From JARRRD01 sp046706685 (GTDB lineage Bacteria; Nitrospirota; Thermodesulfovibrionia; Thermodesulfovibrionales; UBA6898): a stretch of 64,000 nt of DNA. Under the pieces are notes generated by a model that had not been told where the DNA came from, searched no databases, and saw only the letters and a program-made list of their open reading frames with translations. The first letter of the stretch is position 1; the number at the start of each line of letters is the position of its first letter. Shown here piece by piece: positions 33,582-42,898 of the stretch. The stretch is taken from contig JBJKPE010000230.1 in assembly GCA_046706685.1 (NCBI GenBank), positions 1 through 64,000 of the forward strand, in the 5' to 3' direction. Made by a program: the position numbers and the translations under genes.

Positions 33582-34712
33582 CTACGAACGCAGCGGATGA
33601 GAATTTTCCCGTTCGTTACTCCTCAATGCGGCCTTGGCCGGTGAGCATCGCCGGTCCTTTCTCCGCTCGTACTCCCTGCCGGCGAAAGGGAGAAGCAGAT
33701 GTTTGAAAAAGGAATGGCCATACTGTCCCCTGAGAAACCCGCACGGATTGCCGCCCGCAAGCTTCTTTACCAGAAACCGGTAGCCTGCATGTCCGCATTT
33801 TTCGAAGAGATATCTATTCACAAGAGAGGTCTCCAGCATAAGCTTTAAGTCCCTCTTCCAGAGACAGTCATAATCCGAACCGTCCATAATACTTTTTGCC
33901 GCCAGTTGTCCCGACAAAATAGCGTAGCGCATGCCGAAACCCCAGAGACAGTCCTGAAAGCCGGCTGCCTCGCCGACATATAACTTACCGCCCCTGATCT
34001 GCGAATCGCTGAGCGAGAAATTGCCGCAGCTGCCGAACCGTTTTTCATTCCTTATGTTCAGACCGAGATTCTCCCTGAAAAACTTCACCGTCTTCCCAAA
34101 ACATTCGTTTGCCCTGCTGTATTCCCTGTAAAGAACAGCTACCACTGTTCCATGTCCCGCGTTTGTCAGGAGATAGGAATAGCCCTTCGGGGCGATCCCG
34201 TCACTGAGGACCACTGCGGCGCCGTCGTCCATGTCCGTTTCAAAGGTCGCTCCAGCCGCGACCGCATTAAAACCCCGCGGGCCCGTAGCTATAATAGCTT
34301 TTCCGACGAAGGCGTCTATGTCGACACGTTGATTGAACCGGATATCCACCCCGAGAGAGAGGGCCTGCTCCTTCAAACCGGTATCCAGTGTGCCCGCCAT
34401 CGACCCTCTTCTCACAAGATAAAAGATGGGCCGGTCAGAGAGAAGTCGGGAAGGCTGCATGCCCGGGGCAAACACTACACCGCCCCGATAGGGAACACAC
34501 AGAAAGTTCAGGTCGATGCCGACATCCCTGAGGAACTGCGTCACATCCTGTTCGGAACTCCAGTTTTCGAGCCCCTGAAAATCTCCGTTCAGCCGATGTC
34601 CCACATCCGGTGACTTGTCATATACCGTCACTCCGTATCCGTGTTTCGCAAGAACGATAGCCGCGCTCAGGCCCGCCGGTCCGGCCCCTATAACGGTAAT
34701 CCGCTCTTCCAT
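33582..34712 (-). CDS. Geranylgeranyl-reductase-like FAD-dependent oxidoreductase
   Basis: A 376-residue flavoprotein from ATG 34712 (MEERITVIGAGPAGLSAAIV), preceded by AAGGGGTGAGGAT. Rossmann GxGxxG is in the first 17 residues. The segment RGGKLYVGEAAGFQDCLWGFGMRYAILSG (split by the 20-residue limit, about 250-279) matches the FAD-contacting motif of the geranylgeranyl reductase/digeranylgeranylglycerophospholipid reductase group. These enzymes reduce prenyl chains of quinones, chlorophyll or archaeal lipids, or act on related polyunsaturated substrates. The holin-like gene lies 4 bp upstream. Substrate uncertain. Confidence 0.85.
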   Translation of the reverse strand: MEERITVIGAGPAGLSAAIVLAKHGYGVTVYDKSPDVGHRLNGDFQGLENWSSEQDVTQFLRDVGIDLNFLCVPYRGGVVFAPGMQPSRLLSDRPIFYLVRRGSMAGTLDTGLKEQALSLGVDIRFNQRVDIDAFVGKAIIATGPRGFNAVAAGATFETDMDDGAAVVLSDGIAPKGYSYLLTNAGHGTVVAVLYREYSRANECFGKTVKFFRENLGLNIRNEKRFGSCGNFSLSDSQIRGGKLYVGEAAGFQDCLWGFGMRYAILSGQLAAKSIMDGSDYDCLWKRDLKLMLETSLVNRYLFEKCGHAGYRFLVKKLAGGNPCGFLRGQYGHSFFKHLLLPFAGREYERRKDRRCSPAKAALRSNERENSHPLRS

Positions 34713-34716
34713 ATCC

Positions 34717-35004
34717 TCACCCCTTGGCAAACCTGTTATACAGCCATCCCACAATCACGCCGCCCAGCCCAAGATCGGCAAACCCGTAGAAAAATGCCAG
34801 CACACTGCCCAAGGGCGAAATGGTATAACCCGGATAAACTGAACCGGCGATGGCCTCAAGAAAACTTCTGGCGTAGCCGGTAAAATATGACAAAAGGGTT
34901 GTCACGAACAAAACACCTCCCCATACGATTCCCAGGGCCAGCCCGAGCGCCAATGGTTTAATTTTCAACTCCTTCTCCTCCGGAACGCCTGGCTCAGCAT
35001 GCAT
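34717..35004 (-). CDS. Small membrane protein (bacteriophage-holin-like annotation family)
   Basis: A 95-residue protein from ATG 35004; an upstream extension is possible but has no strong site. Two to three hydrophobic segments (about 16-40, 60-90) with conserved LGIVWGGVLF, YPGYTISPLGSVLAF and GFADLGLGGVIVGWLYN. The pattern (YPGY, SPLGS, GFxDGxxGG) recurs in small proteins named holin-like, although these are often chromosomal genes without phage context. Lies immediately upstream of the flavoprotein. Role unknown. Confidence 0.7.
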   Translation of the reverse strand: MHAEPGVPEEKELKIKPLALGLALGIVWGGVLFVTTLLSYFTGYARSFLEAIAGSVYPGYTISPLGSVLAFFYGFADLGLGGVIVGWLYNRFAKG

Positions 35005-35183
35005 ATTATGACCACTTCTTTCAAGCTTACCACACAAGCCGGCAGGTTCAAAGACCCGATCATCCAAAATGCGGAGCACTCGCATGAAGACCGCCAAAAG
35101 GGAACGCAACATTAATGTTTACTCTGTAATTAATCCTGTATTCGACAGTTGAAACAACCGGACTCTCGCGTCCGCGAGCACAC

Positions 35184-35552
35184 CTAAGCGGTCAGGTATG
35201 TATTTACGAGCTTGAGGAGCTCCTGGGTCTGGATGGGTTTGGGGAGATACGCGTTTGCGCCGATGGACAGAGCCCGTTTCCGGTCTTCCTCTGCGCCCTC
35301 AGTGGTTACAATTATGACCGGGATATGCTTGAAAGCGGGGTTGCCCCTCACCAGGCTGACAAGTTTCAGCCCGTCCATCACGGGCATGTTTATATCTGCA
35401 AGGATAAGATCCACCTTCTCCGATGACAGTTTCTTGAGGGCATCCACCCCGTCCGATGCTTCGATCACCCGGGAATTAGGTATCCTCTTTACCGCAAAAC
35501 TGATGAGCTGTCTCATTGTCGGCGAATCTTCAACAACCAGAATGTTCGGCAT
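35184..35552 (-). CDS. cheY: CheY-like response regulator
   Basis: A 122-residue single-domain receiver: ILVVEDSPTMRQL (acidic pocket), LILADINMPVMDG with the acceptor Asp, IVTTEGAEEDRKRAL and YLPKPIQTQEL with the conserved Lys. It is the last gene of the chemosensory operon, after the GAF protein. It is most similar in style to PilG/FrzZ-type receivers rather than flagellar CheY; a motor target cannot be identified. Confidence 0.9.
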   Translation of the reverse strand: MPNILVVEDSPTMRQLISFAVKRIPNSRVIEASDGVDALKKLSSEKVDLILADINMPVMDGLKLVSLVRGNPAFKHIPVIIVTTEGAEEDRKRALSIGANAYLPKPIQTQELLKLVNTYLTA

Positions 35553-35563
35553 TTCACGCTCTC

Positions 35564-36385
35564 CTATTTCTTCGGTTTCTCTTTAAGAAGATCGAGGAAA
35601 CTCTGTATCGTTGTCAGTTTTCTTTCCGACTGGGTATACATTCTCGATGAGAATATGGCAGTGGCGGCATGCCCGGCAAGCAGGCTAAACAGCTCGTAGT
35701 CCACATTTGTAAACCCCTCTTTCTGTGTCAGCAGCTTATAAATTGAGATAACGCCTATTACATGTTCCTTTATCTTTAATGGGATGCAGACGATGGGTTC
35801 ACGCGGATTGATGTCCCTGCCGCCGTCGAGGTTATCTGCAAAAAAACTTTCGCCGCCCTTCGCAACGGCCCCTATCGTACCGTCGCCGAATTTTACCTTT
35901 GGCGCCTCCGCCAGCGCCATCCCCTCCGAGCTCACGGGGATAAGCTCGTTAGCCTTGTCATCCATGAGAAGTATCGCAAACTTCTCTGCGCCTATCAGAT
36001 TTATCACGATCTCCATAACGATCCTGAGGACCTCCGAGAAATCCAGGGTTGAATGGAGTTGATAACTGGCGACGTAGAGATTTGCAAGGTTGTTGTTTTC
36101 CGCTTCAACTTCGATGTATTTGGAAACAAAATCCTTGTTTTCCTCCTCCACCTGCCTGAACCTCTCTTTGAGAGAGTTCAGCTCATCCTCCAGCATCCTT
36201 ATCCTCTCTTCATAGAGCTTGGTCCTCGTTTCATCGCCGGACCTCTCAACGGATTCCTCAAGTTGGGCGACCCTGTACCGGAGCTTTTCATTCTCCTTTA
36301 AGAGGTCCTTCGTGAATTCCTCACCTTTCCTGAACATCTGCAGGAATTCATCGGCCCTGTTGATGTGTCCCGTATCTTTTTCCAC
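35564..36385 (-). CDS. Coiled-coil plus GAF protein
   Basis: A 273-residue soluble protein from GTG 36385 (1-bp overlap with cheB's TAG stop). A long coiled coil occupies about 15-95 (heptad-rich LKENEKLRYRVAQLEESVE region). A GAF domain follows (about 100-250: LHSTLDFSEVLRIVMEIVI, GDGTIGAVAKGGESF, CIPLKIKEHVIGVISIYKL). Likely a cytoplasmic sensor or scaffold in the array. The operon position between cheB and cheY suggests signalling input or modulation of the phosphorelay, an inference. Confidence 0.87.
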   Translation of the reverse strand: MEKDTGHINRADEFLQMFRKGEEFTKDLLKENEKLRYRVAQLEESVERSGDETRTKLYEERIRMLEDELNSLKERFRQVEEENKDFVSKYIEVEAENNNLANLYVASYQLHSTLDFSEVLRIVMEIVINLIGAEKFAILLMDDKANELIPVSSEGMALAEAPKVKFGDGTIGAVAKGGESFFADNLDGGRDINPREPIVCIPLKIKEHVIGVISIYKLLTQKEGFTNVDYELFSLLAGHAATAIFSSRMYTQSERKLTTIQSFLDLLKEKPKK

Positions 36386-37434
36386 TACTCCCTCTCCTTA
36401 TTGACCAACCGCATTATCTCGGCGGGAATATCAGACAGCGGAAGGACTGATTCCACTGCACCTGCCTTTATCGCCTCTCCCGGCATACCGAAAACAACGG
36501 CGCTCTGCTCCGATTCTGCTATAGTATAACCGCCTTTTGTTTTAATTTCCAGCATCCCCTTTCTTCCGTCATTCCCCATGCCGGTGAGGATAACACCCAT
36601 GGACTTGGAGCCGAAAGTGTCGGCGACCGACTTCATCATATGGTCAACGGACGGCACATACTTGTCGCTGAGCTTTCCCTCCTTAAGGAGCACCACCTTC
36701 CTCTGCCCCCTCGCCTCAAGGCTGAGGTGATATCCCCCGGGGCAGATCAAAACCGTCCCGGCTTCAACAAGATCGCCCTCTTCCGCCTCTTTGATCTTCA
36801 AAGGAGACAATTTATTCAATCTTTCAGAGAGAGGCCCTGTGAACCCCTTGGGCATATGCTGGCTGATCAGCATCGCCGCCTGAAAGTCAGCGCCGAGTCT
36901 GGTCAATATGATCTGGAGCGCAGCAGGCCCCCCGGTGGATGACCCCACGGCGACGACCTGTATGGCACGCGCTTCCTGACCCAAATTGAGCGGCGCCCCC
37001 CCCTTCCCCAGCAACTGGAGGTTCCGGCTGAGAATATCCATGCGTATATTCTTTATTCCCCTGACCTTCTGCACGAGGTCCTTCTCTATGCTCTGCAGCT
37101 CGATAGATGCGCGCCTGGTGGGTTTGGCGATAAAATCGACAGCACCGAGTTCCAGGGTCTTGAAGACCGTCTTTGAATCATTGTGGGAGCTGACCATGAT
37201 GACAGGGGTGGGCCTGTTCAGCATCAGCCACCGCAGGAAGCCAAAGCCGTCCATCTCGGGCATTTCAAAGTCCAGTGTAATAATGTCCGGTTCCAGCCTG
37301 AGTGTCTTGGCCATCGCATCCTTGCCGTTAGAGGCGATGCCCACTACTTCGAGCGCGGCGTCCTTTTCCAGTATCTCCCTGATTATCTGCCTGGTATAGG
37401 CGGAGTCGTCTACTATGAGTATCTTTGTCGTCAA
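36385..37434 (-). CDS. cheB: Protein-glutamate methylesterase/deamidase
   Basis: A 349-residue CheB: an N-terminal receiver (DIITLDFEMPEMDGFGFLRW, acceptor Asp) and a C-terminal methylesterase with the AVGSSTGGPAAL Ser, ISQHMPKGF His and GMGNDGRKGM Asp triad. It removes methyl groups from chemoreceptors and can deamidate Gln, acting as the adaptation arm. TTG 37434 follows AGAGGTGTATCGCA. The stop overlaps the GAF gene start by one base. Its partner CheR is 89 bp upstream in the same direction. Confidence 0.96.
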   Translation of the reverse strand: MTTKILIVDDSAYTRQIIREILEKDAALEVVGIASNGKDAMAKTLRLEPDIITLDFEMPEMDGFGFLRWLMLNRPTPVIMVSSHNDSKTVFKTLELGAVDFIAKPTRRASIELQSIEKDLVQKVRGIKNIRMDILSRNLQLLGKGGAPLNLGQEARAIQVVAVGSSTGGPAALQIILTRLGADFQAAMLISQHMPKGFTGPLSERLNKLSPLKIKEAEEGDLVEAGTVLICPGGYHLSLEARGQRKVVLLKEGKLSDKYVPSVDHMMKSVADTFGSKSMGVILTGMGNDGRKGMLEIKTKGGYTIAESEQSAVVFGMPGEAIKAGAVESVLPLSDIPAEIMRLVNKERE

Positions 37435-37523
37435 TGCGATACACCTCTTGAGGAATTCTGCGGACTTACATCTTCAGGAAATGAATTTCCCTGCGGCCAG
37501 CCCTGCTCAGCGGATGCTCCGGT

Positions 37524-38375
37524 CTATCTTTTCCCAGGCTTCTGGTAAACCATATCGTTTTTCAGATGCTTCAAGGTAAAAGCTGTCGAAATATTGATAA
37601 GAGATTCCGCGTGACCCAGCAGGAGATAACCACCGTCAAAAAGCCTGTCGTAAAATATATCTATTACCTTTCTTCTTGATAAGCTGTCGAAATATATTAA
37701 AACATTCCTGCAAAATATTACATCCATCTTGCCCAGGAACCTGGTCTTATAAGGATCCAGCAGGTTAAGGCAGCTGAAGTTCACGTTTTTTTTGACTACG
37801 TCCCGGATCTTGAATAAACCGTCCTCATCGTGAAAATACTTGCTGACAAAATAAGGCTCTATTGTACGAAAGGAGTTCTTCCTGTATATCCCTTTACGCG
37901 CGGTCTGCAATACCCGTTGGTTTATGTCACTTCCGTGGATCTCGATATCCCAGTCGTTGAAGTTTCGCATCTCCGCGATAAGCATCGCAATGGTATAGGG
38001 CTCCTCCCCCGTCGAGCAGCCCGCAGACCATATCCTGAGCGTCCGGCTGTCTCTCTTAACCTCCTTCACCTCCTCCAGTATTTCTGTACTGAAGGCCCTC
38101 AGCTGGTTCTGTTCCCTGAAAAAATATGTTTCATTGACGGTAAGCACGTCGATGATAGCCGCCAGTTCCGATTCTGAGTTTCTGTCGTAGCGAAGCAGCC
38201 GGTAATAATCCCTGAAGTCAGCCAGATGATGACTTCTCACGCGGCGCGTCAGCCGTTTTTCGAGAAGATACCGCGACCCGTCCTCGAAAAAAAGCCCGCA
38301 GTGCTCCCGTATGACGTCCCTTATCAACCTGAAGACATCTTCAGATAAAGGTATTATATCTTCTTTCTCAAACAC
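37524..38375 (-). CDS. cheR: Chemoreceptor methyltransferase
   Basis: A 283-residue CheR. N-terminal all-alpha domain, then the SAM-binding domain with SAGCSTGEEPYTIAMLI and DVIFCRNVLIYFD near 205. It methylates Glu residues of the chemoreceptors for sensory adaptation. GTG 38375 overlaps the HEAT-repeat gene stop by 8 bp, so the two are coupled. Length and domain content are normal. Confidence 0.95.
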   Translation of the reverse strand: MFEKEDIIPLSEDVFRLIRDVIREHCGLFFEDGSRYLLEKRLTRRVRSHHLADFRDYYRLLRYDRNSESELAAIIDVLTVNETYFFREQNQLRAFSTEILEEVKEVKRDSRTLRIWSAGCSTGEEPYTIAMLIAEMRNFNDWDIEIHGSDINQRVLQTARKGIYRKNSFRTIEPYFVSKYFHDEDGLFKIRDVVKKNVNFSCLNLLDPYKTRFLGKMDVIFCRNVLIYFDSLSRRKVIDIFYDRLFDGGYLLLGHAESLINISTAFTLKHLKNDMVYQKPGKR

Positions 38376-40341
38376 TCAGGATCTCTTCAACCGTCTTGAG
38401 CACAGTAGGATCTTCCTCGATGTCAAGGAGCTTTTCCAGTTCTTTCCTCACTTCCCCTTTTGCGTTTTTCCCCAGTGCCTTCACTGAAGCTATTCTGGTC
38501 GCCCAGTCGGGATCACTCAGAAAGGGGATGAGGTCGTTTTCGGTGCTTTCAAACGACGAAAGCGCCATTATAGCGGTCCTCTTTATTTCCTCGTCGGAAG
38601 AGGAGAGCATGCCCGTGATTGCCCGTCTGGCTTCGTCCCCCCCGATCTGGCCCAACGACTCTATCGCGGTCGCAACGACAAACCCCCAGCCGTCCTCCAG
38701 AAGACTTATGAGGTGGCCGACAGCTCTTTCCTCCCCAATCATGCCGAGGGATTTTGCAGCGGCCACCCTCACATATCTGTCCTTGTCGGAGGTGAGAATA
38801 AGCAGCGAATCCAGCACGCCTTCACCACGTGTCACACCCAGGCTCAGCACGGCAGAAATCCTCAAGTCGGGATTTTCGTCGGTAAGAGCAAAGGTTAGAT
38901 ACTTCACCGCCTCTTCCGTTCCGATGGACGCCAGCGCTCCCACAACAGATTTCCTAACCCTCACATCCTCGTCCTTCAGGGCAAATCCCAGTTCCTCCAC
39001 GGAGGCCGAAACCCTTATATTCCCGAGAAGTTGAGCCGCATGCCTCCTGAGCACGGGGTCTTCGCTTCTGAGCATGCCGATAATCTCCTCTTGCTTCAGC
39101 GCGGCGCCGAGATTCGACAGCGCAAGAACGGCTGACTCCTGGACATCCTCGTAAGGATCACTCAGGAGCTCTTTCAATTTCTCCACCGCGCGGGGGTCCT
39201 CCAGCTTTGCTATGCTGACCGCGGCCGCGGAACGGACGTGCCCGTCTTCATCGGTCAGCATCTCTTCGAGGATGTCGTAATAGACCGGCGAAACGATCTC
39301 CGATGTGACTTCGCAGATAAAGCGCCTCTGGTGCGGACTGTCGGCATCGAACAGCTTGAGAAGCGACGCGGGCTTGTCTCTGCCGATGAATATGAGGGCC
39401 TTCTTGATATCATCCGCGAACTCGTCTTCCTGCGAAATCTCAAGGAGCGGTCCGTAAGCGGCCTCGTCCTTCATGAGCCCGAGCAGGAGAATAGCCGAAA
39501 TCCTCGCCTCCCGCTTCTTTGACCATGCGTGCTTTATAAGAAGCTTCATCGCCCTATCGTCCAGGGCACCCTTAATTTCCCGCGTGATAATATCGGCGTC
39601 GACCCCCCTGTGGTAGAATTTCGCTATCGTCTTCAGCGTCCGCTCCTGGATATTTATCGATGGGTCTTCGAGGAGCGGCACTATGCTGGCCAGGGATGAG
39701 GGTTCGGCCAGGCGGCCGAGCGCCTTCAGCACAGGCTCTCTCAAGGGCTTGGTTCCGAGGGCACGAAGCAGGTGAGGCACCGCCTTCCTGTTCCCTATCC
39801 TGCCGAGCGCATCTGCGGCAGGATAAGCGGTCCAGAGGTCACCGCTCCCGATTATTTCAATGAGTGCGTCCACGACAGAAATCTCTCCCACCTTGCCCAG
39901 GTGTTCGACAGCCGTAGCCCTGACGTTCTCATCTTCGTCCTTGAGGGCTTCGAGCATCAGAGGGAGCGACCTGGGGTCCCTGTGTTCTCCAAGGACATCG
40001 ATCACGAATTTTCTGACATCACGGTTGGGCGTCTGAAAAGCGTCAATGAGAAATGTCGTCGCTTTCCGGCCAAGGCGGATCAGCGCTTCTATCGCGGAAT
40101 TTCTCGCCCCGGCATTATCTTCAATATAGAGAAGGCCTATAAGACCGGGGATGTATGCTTCCATCGGATAATCGTCGAAGAGCACCTCCACGGCGCTCTT
40201 CCTGACTCGCCAGCTGACGTCTTCCATCGCCTTGAGCAACAGGGGTATGCAGACGTCCTGCTTTATTCCCCTGATACTCTCCACGGCTTCCCGCCTCACG
40301 TCCGCATTACTGTCGTTGATCTGCCGCTTCAGTCTCTCCAC
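38368..40341 (-). CDS. HEAT-repeat (PBS-lyase type) scaffold protein
   Basis: A 657-residue protein built almost entirely of about twenty helical repeats with the PBS-lyase HEAT signature, e.g. DVRREAVESI, NVRATAVEHLGKVG, HVRSAAAVSIAKLEDP, EDPVLRRHAAQLLGNIR. No catalytic domain, signal peptide or TM segment. GTG 40341 overlaps the CheW gene by 35 bp. HEAT proteins within chemosensory operons are known in some Nitrospirota/Deltaproteobacteria; they are thought to mediate protein-protein contact or adaptation. A direct role in CheR/CheB localisation is an inference from position. Confidence 0.9.
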   Translation of the reverse strand: MERLKRQINDSNADVRREAVESIRGIKQDVCIPLLLKAMEDVSWRVRKSAVEVLFDDYPMEAYIPGLIGLLYIEDNAGARNSAIEALIRLGRKATTFLIDAFQTPNRDVRKFVIDVLGEHRDPRSLPLMLEALKDEDENVRATAVEHLGKVGEISVVDALIEIIGSGDLWTAYPAADALGRIGNRKAVPHLLRALGTKPLREPVLKALGRLAEPSSLASIVPLLEDPSINIQERTLKTIAKFYHRGVDADIITREIKGALDDRAMKLLIKHAWSKKREARISAILLLGLMKDEAAYGPLLEISQEDEFADDIKKALIFIGRDKPASLLKLFDADSPHQRRFICEVTSEIVSPVYYDILEEMLTDEDGHVRSAAAVSIAKLEDPRAVEKLKELLSDPYEDVQESAVLALSNLGAALKQEEIIGMLRSEDPVLRRHAAQLLGNIRVSASVEELGFALKDEDVRVRKSVVGALASIGTEEAVKYLTFALTDENPDLRISAVLSLGVTRGEGVLDSLLILTSDKDRYVRVAAAKSLGMIGEERAVGHLISLLEDGWGFVVATAIESLGQIGGDEARRAITGMLSSSDEEIKRTAIMALSSFESTENDLIPFLSDPDWATRIASVKALGKNAKGEVRKELEKLLDIEEDPTVLKTVEEILSV

Positions 40342-40798
40342 TTCTCTCCTCTATCATTCCGACCGATTCCTCAAGTCTTATCTTCTCCTCGGAGGTCAGC
40401 AGGTTGTCGACATTCAAGATTATAACGATCTTGCCGTCCTTCTTACCGATGCCGTTGAGATATTCGGTCTTAAAACCCTTGAACAAAGACGGCGGAGGCG
40501 ATATCTCCTCTGATGACAAGGCAAGGATCTCCCTGATTTCGTCCACAAGAAAACCGGCTTTCTCCTTCTGGAAACGCACTATGATCACCCGCTCTTTTCT
40601 CCCGGCAGGTTTCGTACCGAACCGCCTCCGCAAATCTATAAGGGGAACAACGGAACCCCTCACGCTTATGACCCCCGAGAGGAATTCGGGCAGGCCCGGG
40701 ATAGAAAACACCTGCTGCGGGGTGATGATCTCCACGACCCGGCTGATCCCGATACCGAATATCTCATCGGCTATCCTGAAGACAGCGAACTTGTTCAT
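40307..40798 (-). CDS. cheW: CheW-like coupling protein
   Basis: A 163-residue CheW. Segments FRIADEIFGIGISRVVEII, VISVRGSVVPLIDLRRRF and GFLVDEIREILALS fit the SH3-like beta-barrel that bridges CheA and chemoreceptors. ATG 40798 overlaps the chemoreceptor stop by 4 bp (ATGA). A C-terminal helix (TSEEKIRLEESVGMIEE) follows. A second CheW-domain protein is encoded at 45762-46523, so the array has two. Confidence 0.93.
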   Translation of the reverse strand: MNKFAVFRIADEIFGIGISRVVEIITPQQVFSIPGLPEFLSGVISVRGSVVPLIDLRRRFGTKPAGRKERVIIVRFQKEKAGFLVDEIREILALSSEEISPPPSLFKGFKTEYLNGIGKKDGKIVIILNVDNLLTSEEKIRLEESVGMIEERSGETEAADQRQ

Positions 40799-42822
40799 TG
40801 GGCGGTCTTAAAAACCTCCATCTCCTTCTTAAGCGTATCTATCTCTCCGGAGAGGGTATTGAGAGACATGGAGACGTCCTCCATGTCCTTCACGGTTGCA
40901 ATTCCGAGTCCGTCGATATGCTCCATCGCCCCGACAATGCTGTCGTTCACATGTTTTTGACGCAGAACGGCTTCGCTGATCCCGTTTAGAACGTCATTCG
41001 CAAGTTCGAGGTTCTTGGATATGCCTCTCATGCCTACCGCCTGCTCTTCAGTTCCCCTCTTGCTGAGATCGGCAACTTCCTTGACCTCTCCCACCCCTTC
41101 GAGGAGGTAGCTGAGTGCATTATCCTCTTCACCCGTCGATTTGGCTATATTGTGCATCATCTTCCTGATGTCTTCTATGGCAGCCGTTATCTGCCCGAGA
41201 CCGAGTGACTGCTCCTCCGTCGCCCTTTCAATAGACTTAGTCATTTCCGTCGAATGTTCCGATGCTGTAAGAATTTCCCTCAGCGCATCCCCGACCCTGA
41301 GCACAAGAGTGTTTCCTTCCTCTACCTTGACTTTAGCGGAGTCTATCGAAAACACGGCATCCCGTATGTCATTCTGAATGGTCTTGACGATGCCGCCTAT
41401 CTCACGGGTGGAACTCGCCGTCCTCTCGGAAAGGGCCCGTATTTCGTCGGCAACGACGGAAAAACTCTTTCCGTGTTCGCCCGCCTGGGCAGCCAGGATG
41501 GCGGCGTTGAGACTCAGAAGGTTCGTCTGTTCCGTAACGTCCCTGATCACCGAAAGCACCTTTTCGATGTCCGAGGACCGGGCACCCAGATGTTGTACTA
41601 TTTCGGACGACTTATTCACCTCAAGGGAGATGTTTTCCATGCCCTCTACGGCATTCACTATCGTCATCATGCCGGTCTCCGAGGTTATCTCTTTGACCTT
41701 CTCGGCCATCCTTGAGGACTCCCTGGCGTGCTCCTCCACCTCCCGGACGGAAGCCCCTATCTCTTCGACGGAAGCCGATGTCTCTTCCACCGCCGACAAC
41801 GCCTCGTTGGAGTGCTTTGAAATCGCCTTGGCGGTGTGGGCCAATTCTGCGACAACCGAATAGGAATCCTCCGTAGCTTTGAACAGTCTCTGCGTGTTTA
41901 CGGCTATTTCCTCGGCCGTGGCCTTCATCTGTATAAGCGACGATACATTTTCCGTGGACACGCCGGAAAGCTTCTCGGCCTTCTCGTTTATCTCCGACCG
42001 GGCCTTGTCAGCTCCCTGAATGGACTTAATGATCCCCTTTATGGAGTCCGACTGTTTCCTGGTGCTGCCTATGACATTATTATAAGTGACGTCGACCTGT
42101 TTGATCGCCATCGAAACATTTACAGCCGTAGAATTAAGCTTCGAGACCGTTGCGGAGAGACTCTCTGCGAGATATGCTATGCCTTTGGCCATGCTCCCTA
42201 TCTCATTTTCTCCGAGATCGGGCACACCCGTTGAGAGTTCACCCCTAGTTATCTTTTCTATCGCGCTGTTGATCTCCGACACCGGCTTCCTGATATTCCT
42301 GTTGAAGAGAAAGAGCATGGTGATACCAACCGCCAGCAACATAACTATCTGATAGAGAGAAATGCTGAAAAGGCTGGCCGACATATCGCTATTGATGCTG
42401 CGGGCGTTATAGCCGATGGCCACCTCGCCCACTTTTGATCCGGAAGACATTACCGGAACCCTGAGCGACATGGCCTTCTTAATTAGAAAGGGATTGAACG
42501 CCGACGCCTCATAGTCCGTCTTCCTGGACCTCTCCTTCACGACCTTTCCCTCGCTGTCGCTGACCTGGACGGACAGGATGTCACCGTCCTTCATGATCTC
42601 GTCGAGATAGGCATCGATAGGCGCATAGTCATAACTGAGAAGGGGCCCGGCGCTTCCATCCGCCGTGATCGATGCTGACCTGCTCATCCTTTTCTGCAAT
42701 GACTCAAGCAGTGCCGACCGCATATAAAAGAACCCTATGGCACTTCCTATCGACTGCCCTATGAGAAGTACCGCAAACAGGGCTGCCAGAAATTTTGTAT
42801 TCAAGGATTTCCTTAATATCAT
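40795..42822 (-). CDS. Methyl-accepting chemotaxis protein with small periplasmic sensor
   Basis: A 675-residue receptor from ATG 42822 (MILRKSLNTKF), preceded by GGAG. TM1 about 10-30, a periplasmic sensor of about 115 residues (roughly 31-145), TM2 about 155-175, HAMP, then the long signalling helices. The hairpin tip is TEQTNLLSLNAAILAAQAGE, followed by SFSVVADEIRALSERTA. Periplasmic sensor class not recognised. A long frame upstream (start 42879) is less likely as it lacks a site and a membrane pattern. Its 3' end overlaps the CheW start. Confidence 0.94.
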   Translation of the reverse strand: MILRKSLNTKFLAALFAVLLIGQSIGSAIGFFYMRSALLESLQKRMSRSASITADGSAGPLLSYDYAPIDAYLDEIMKDGDILSVQVSDSEGKVVKERSRKTDYEASAFNPFLIKKAMSLRVPVMSSGSKVGEVAIGYNARSINSDMSASLFSISLYQIVMLLAVGITMLFLFNRNIRKPVSEINSAIEKITRGELSTGVPDLGENEIGSMAKGIAYLAESLSATVSKLNSTAVNVSMAIKQVDVTYNNVIGSTRKQSDSIKGIIKSIQGADKARSEINEKAEKLSGVSTENVSSLIQMKATAEEIAVNTQRLFKATEDSYSVVAELAHTAKAISKHSNEALSAVEETSASVEEIGASVREVEEHARESSRMAEKVKEITSETGMMTIVNAVEGMENISLEVNKSSEIVQHLGARSSDIEKVLSVIRDVTEQTNLLSLNAAILAAQAGEHGKSFSVVADEIRALSERTASSTREIGGIVKTIQNDIRDAVFSIDSAKVKVEEGNTLVLRVGDALREILTASEHSTEMTKSIERATEEQSLGLGQITAAIEDIRKMMHNIAKSTGEEDNALSYLLEGVGEVKEVADLSKRGTEEQAVGMRGISKNLELANDVLNGISEAVLRQKHVNDSIVGAMEHIDGLGIATVKDMEDVSMSLNTLSGEIDTLKKEMEVFKTAQ

Positions 42823-42898
42823 TTTATGAGCTCCGCGGTCACAAAAGCCTCCTTCGGTTTCATACGATCCTCCTTCCATTCCGCTCCGGACATCTGCC

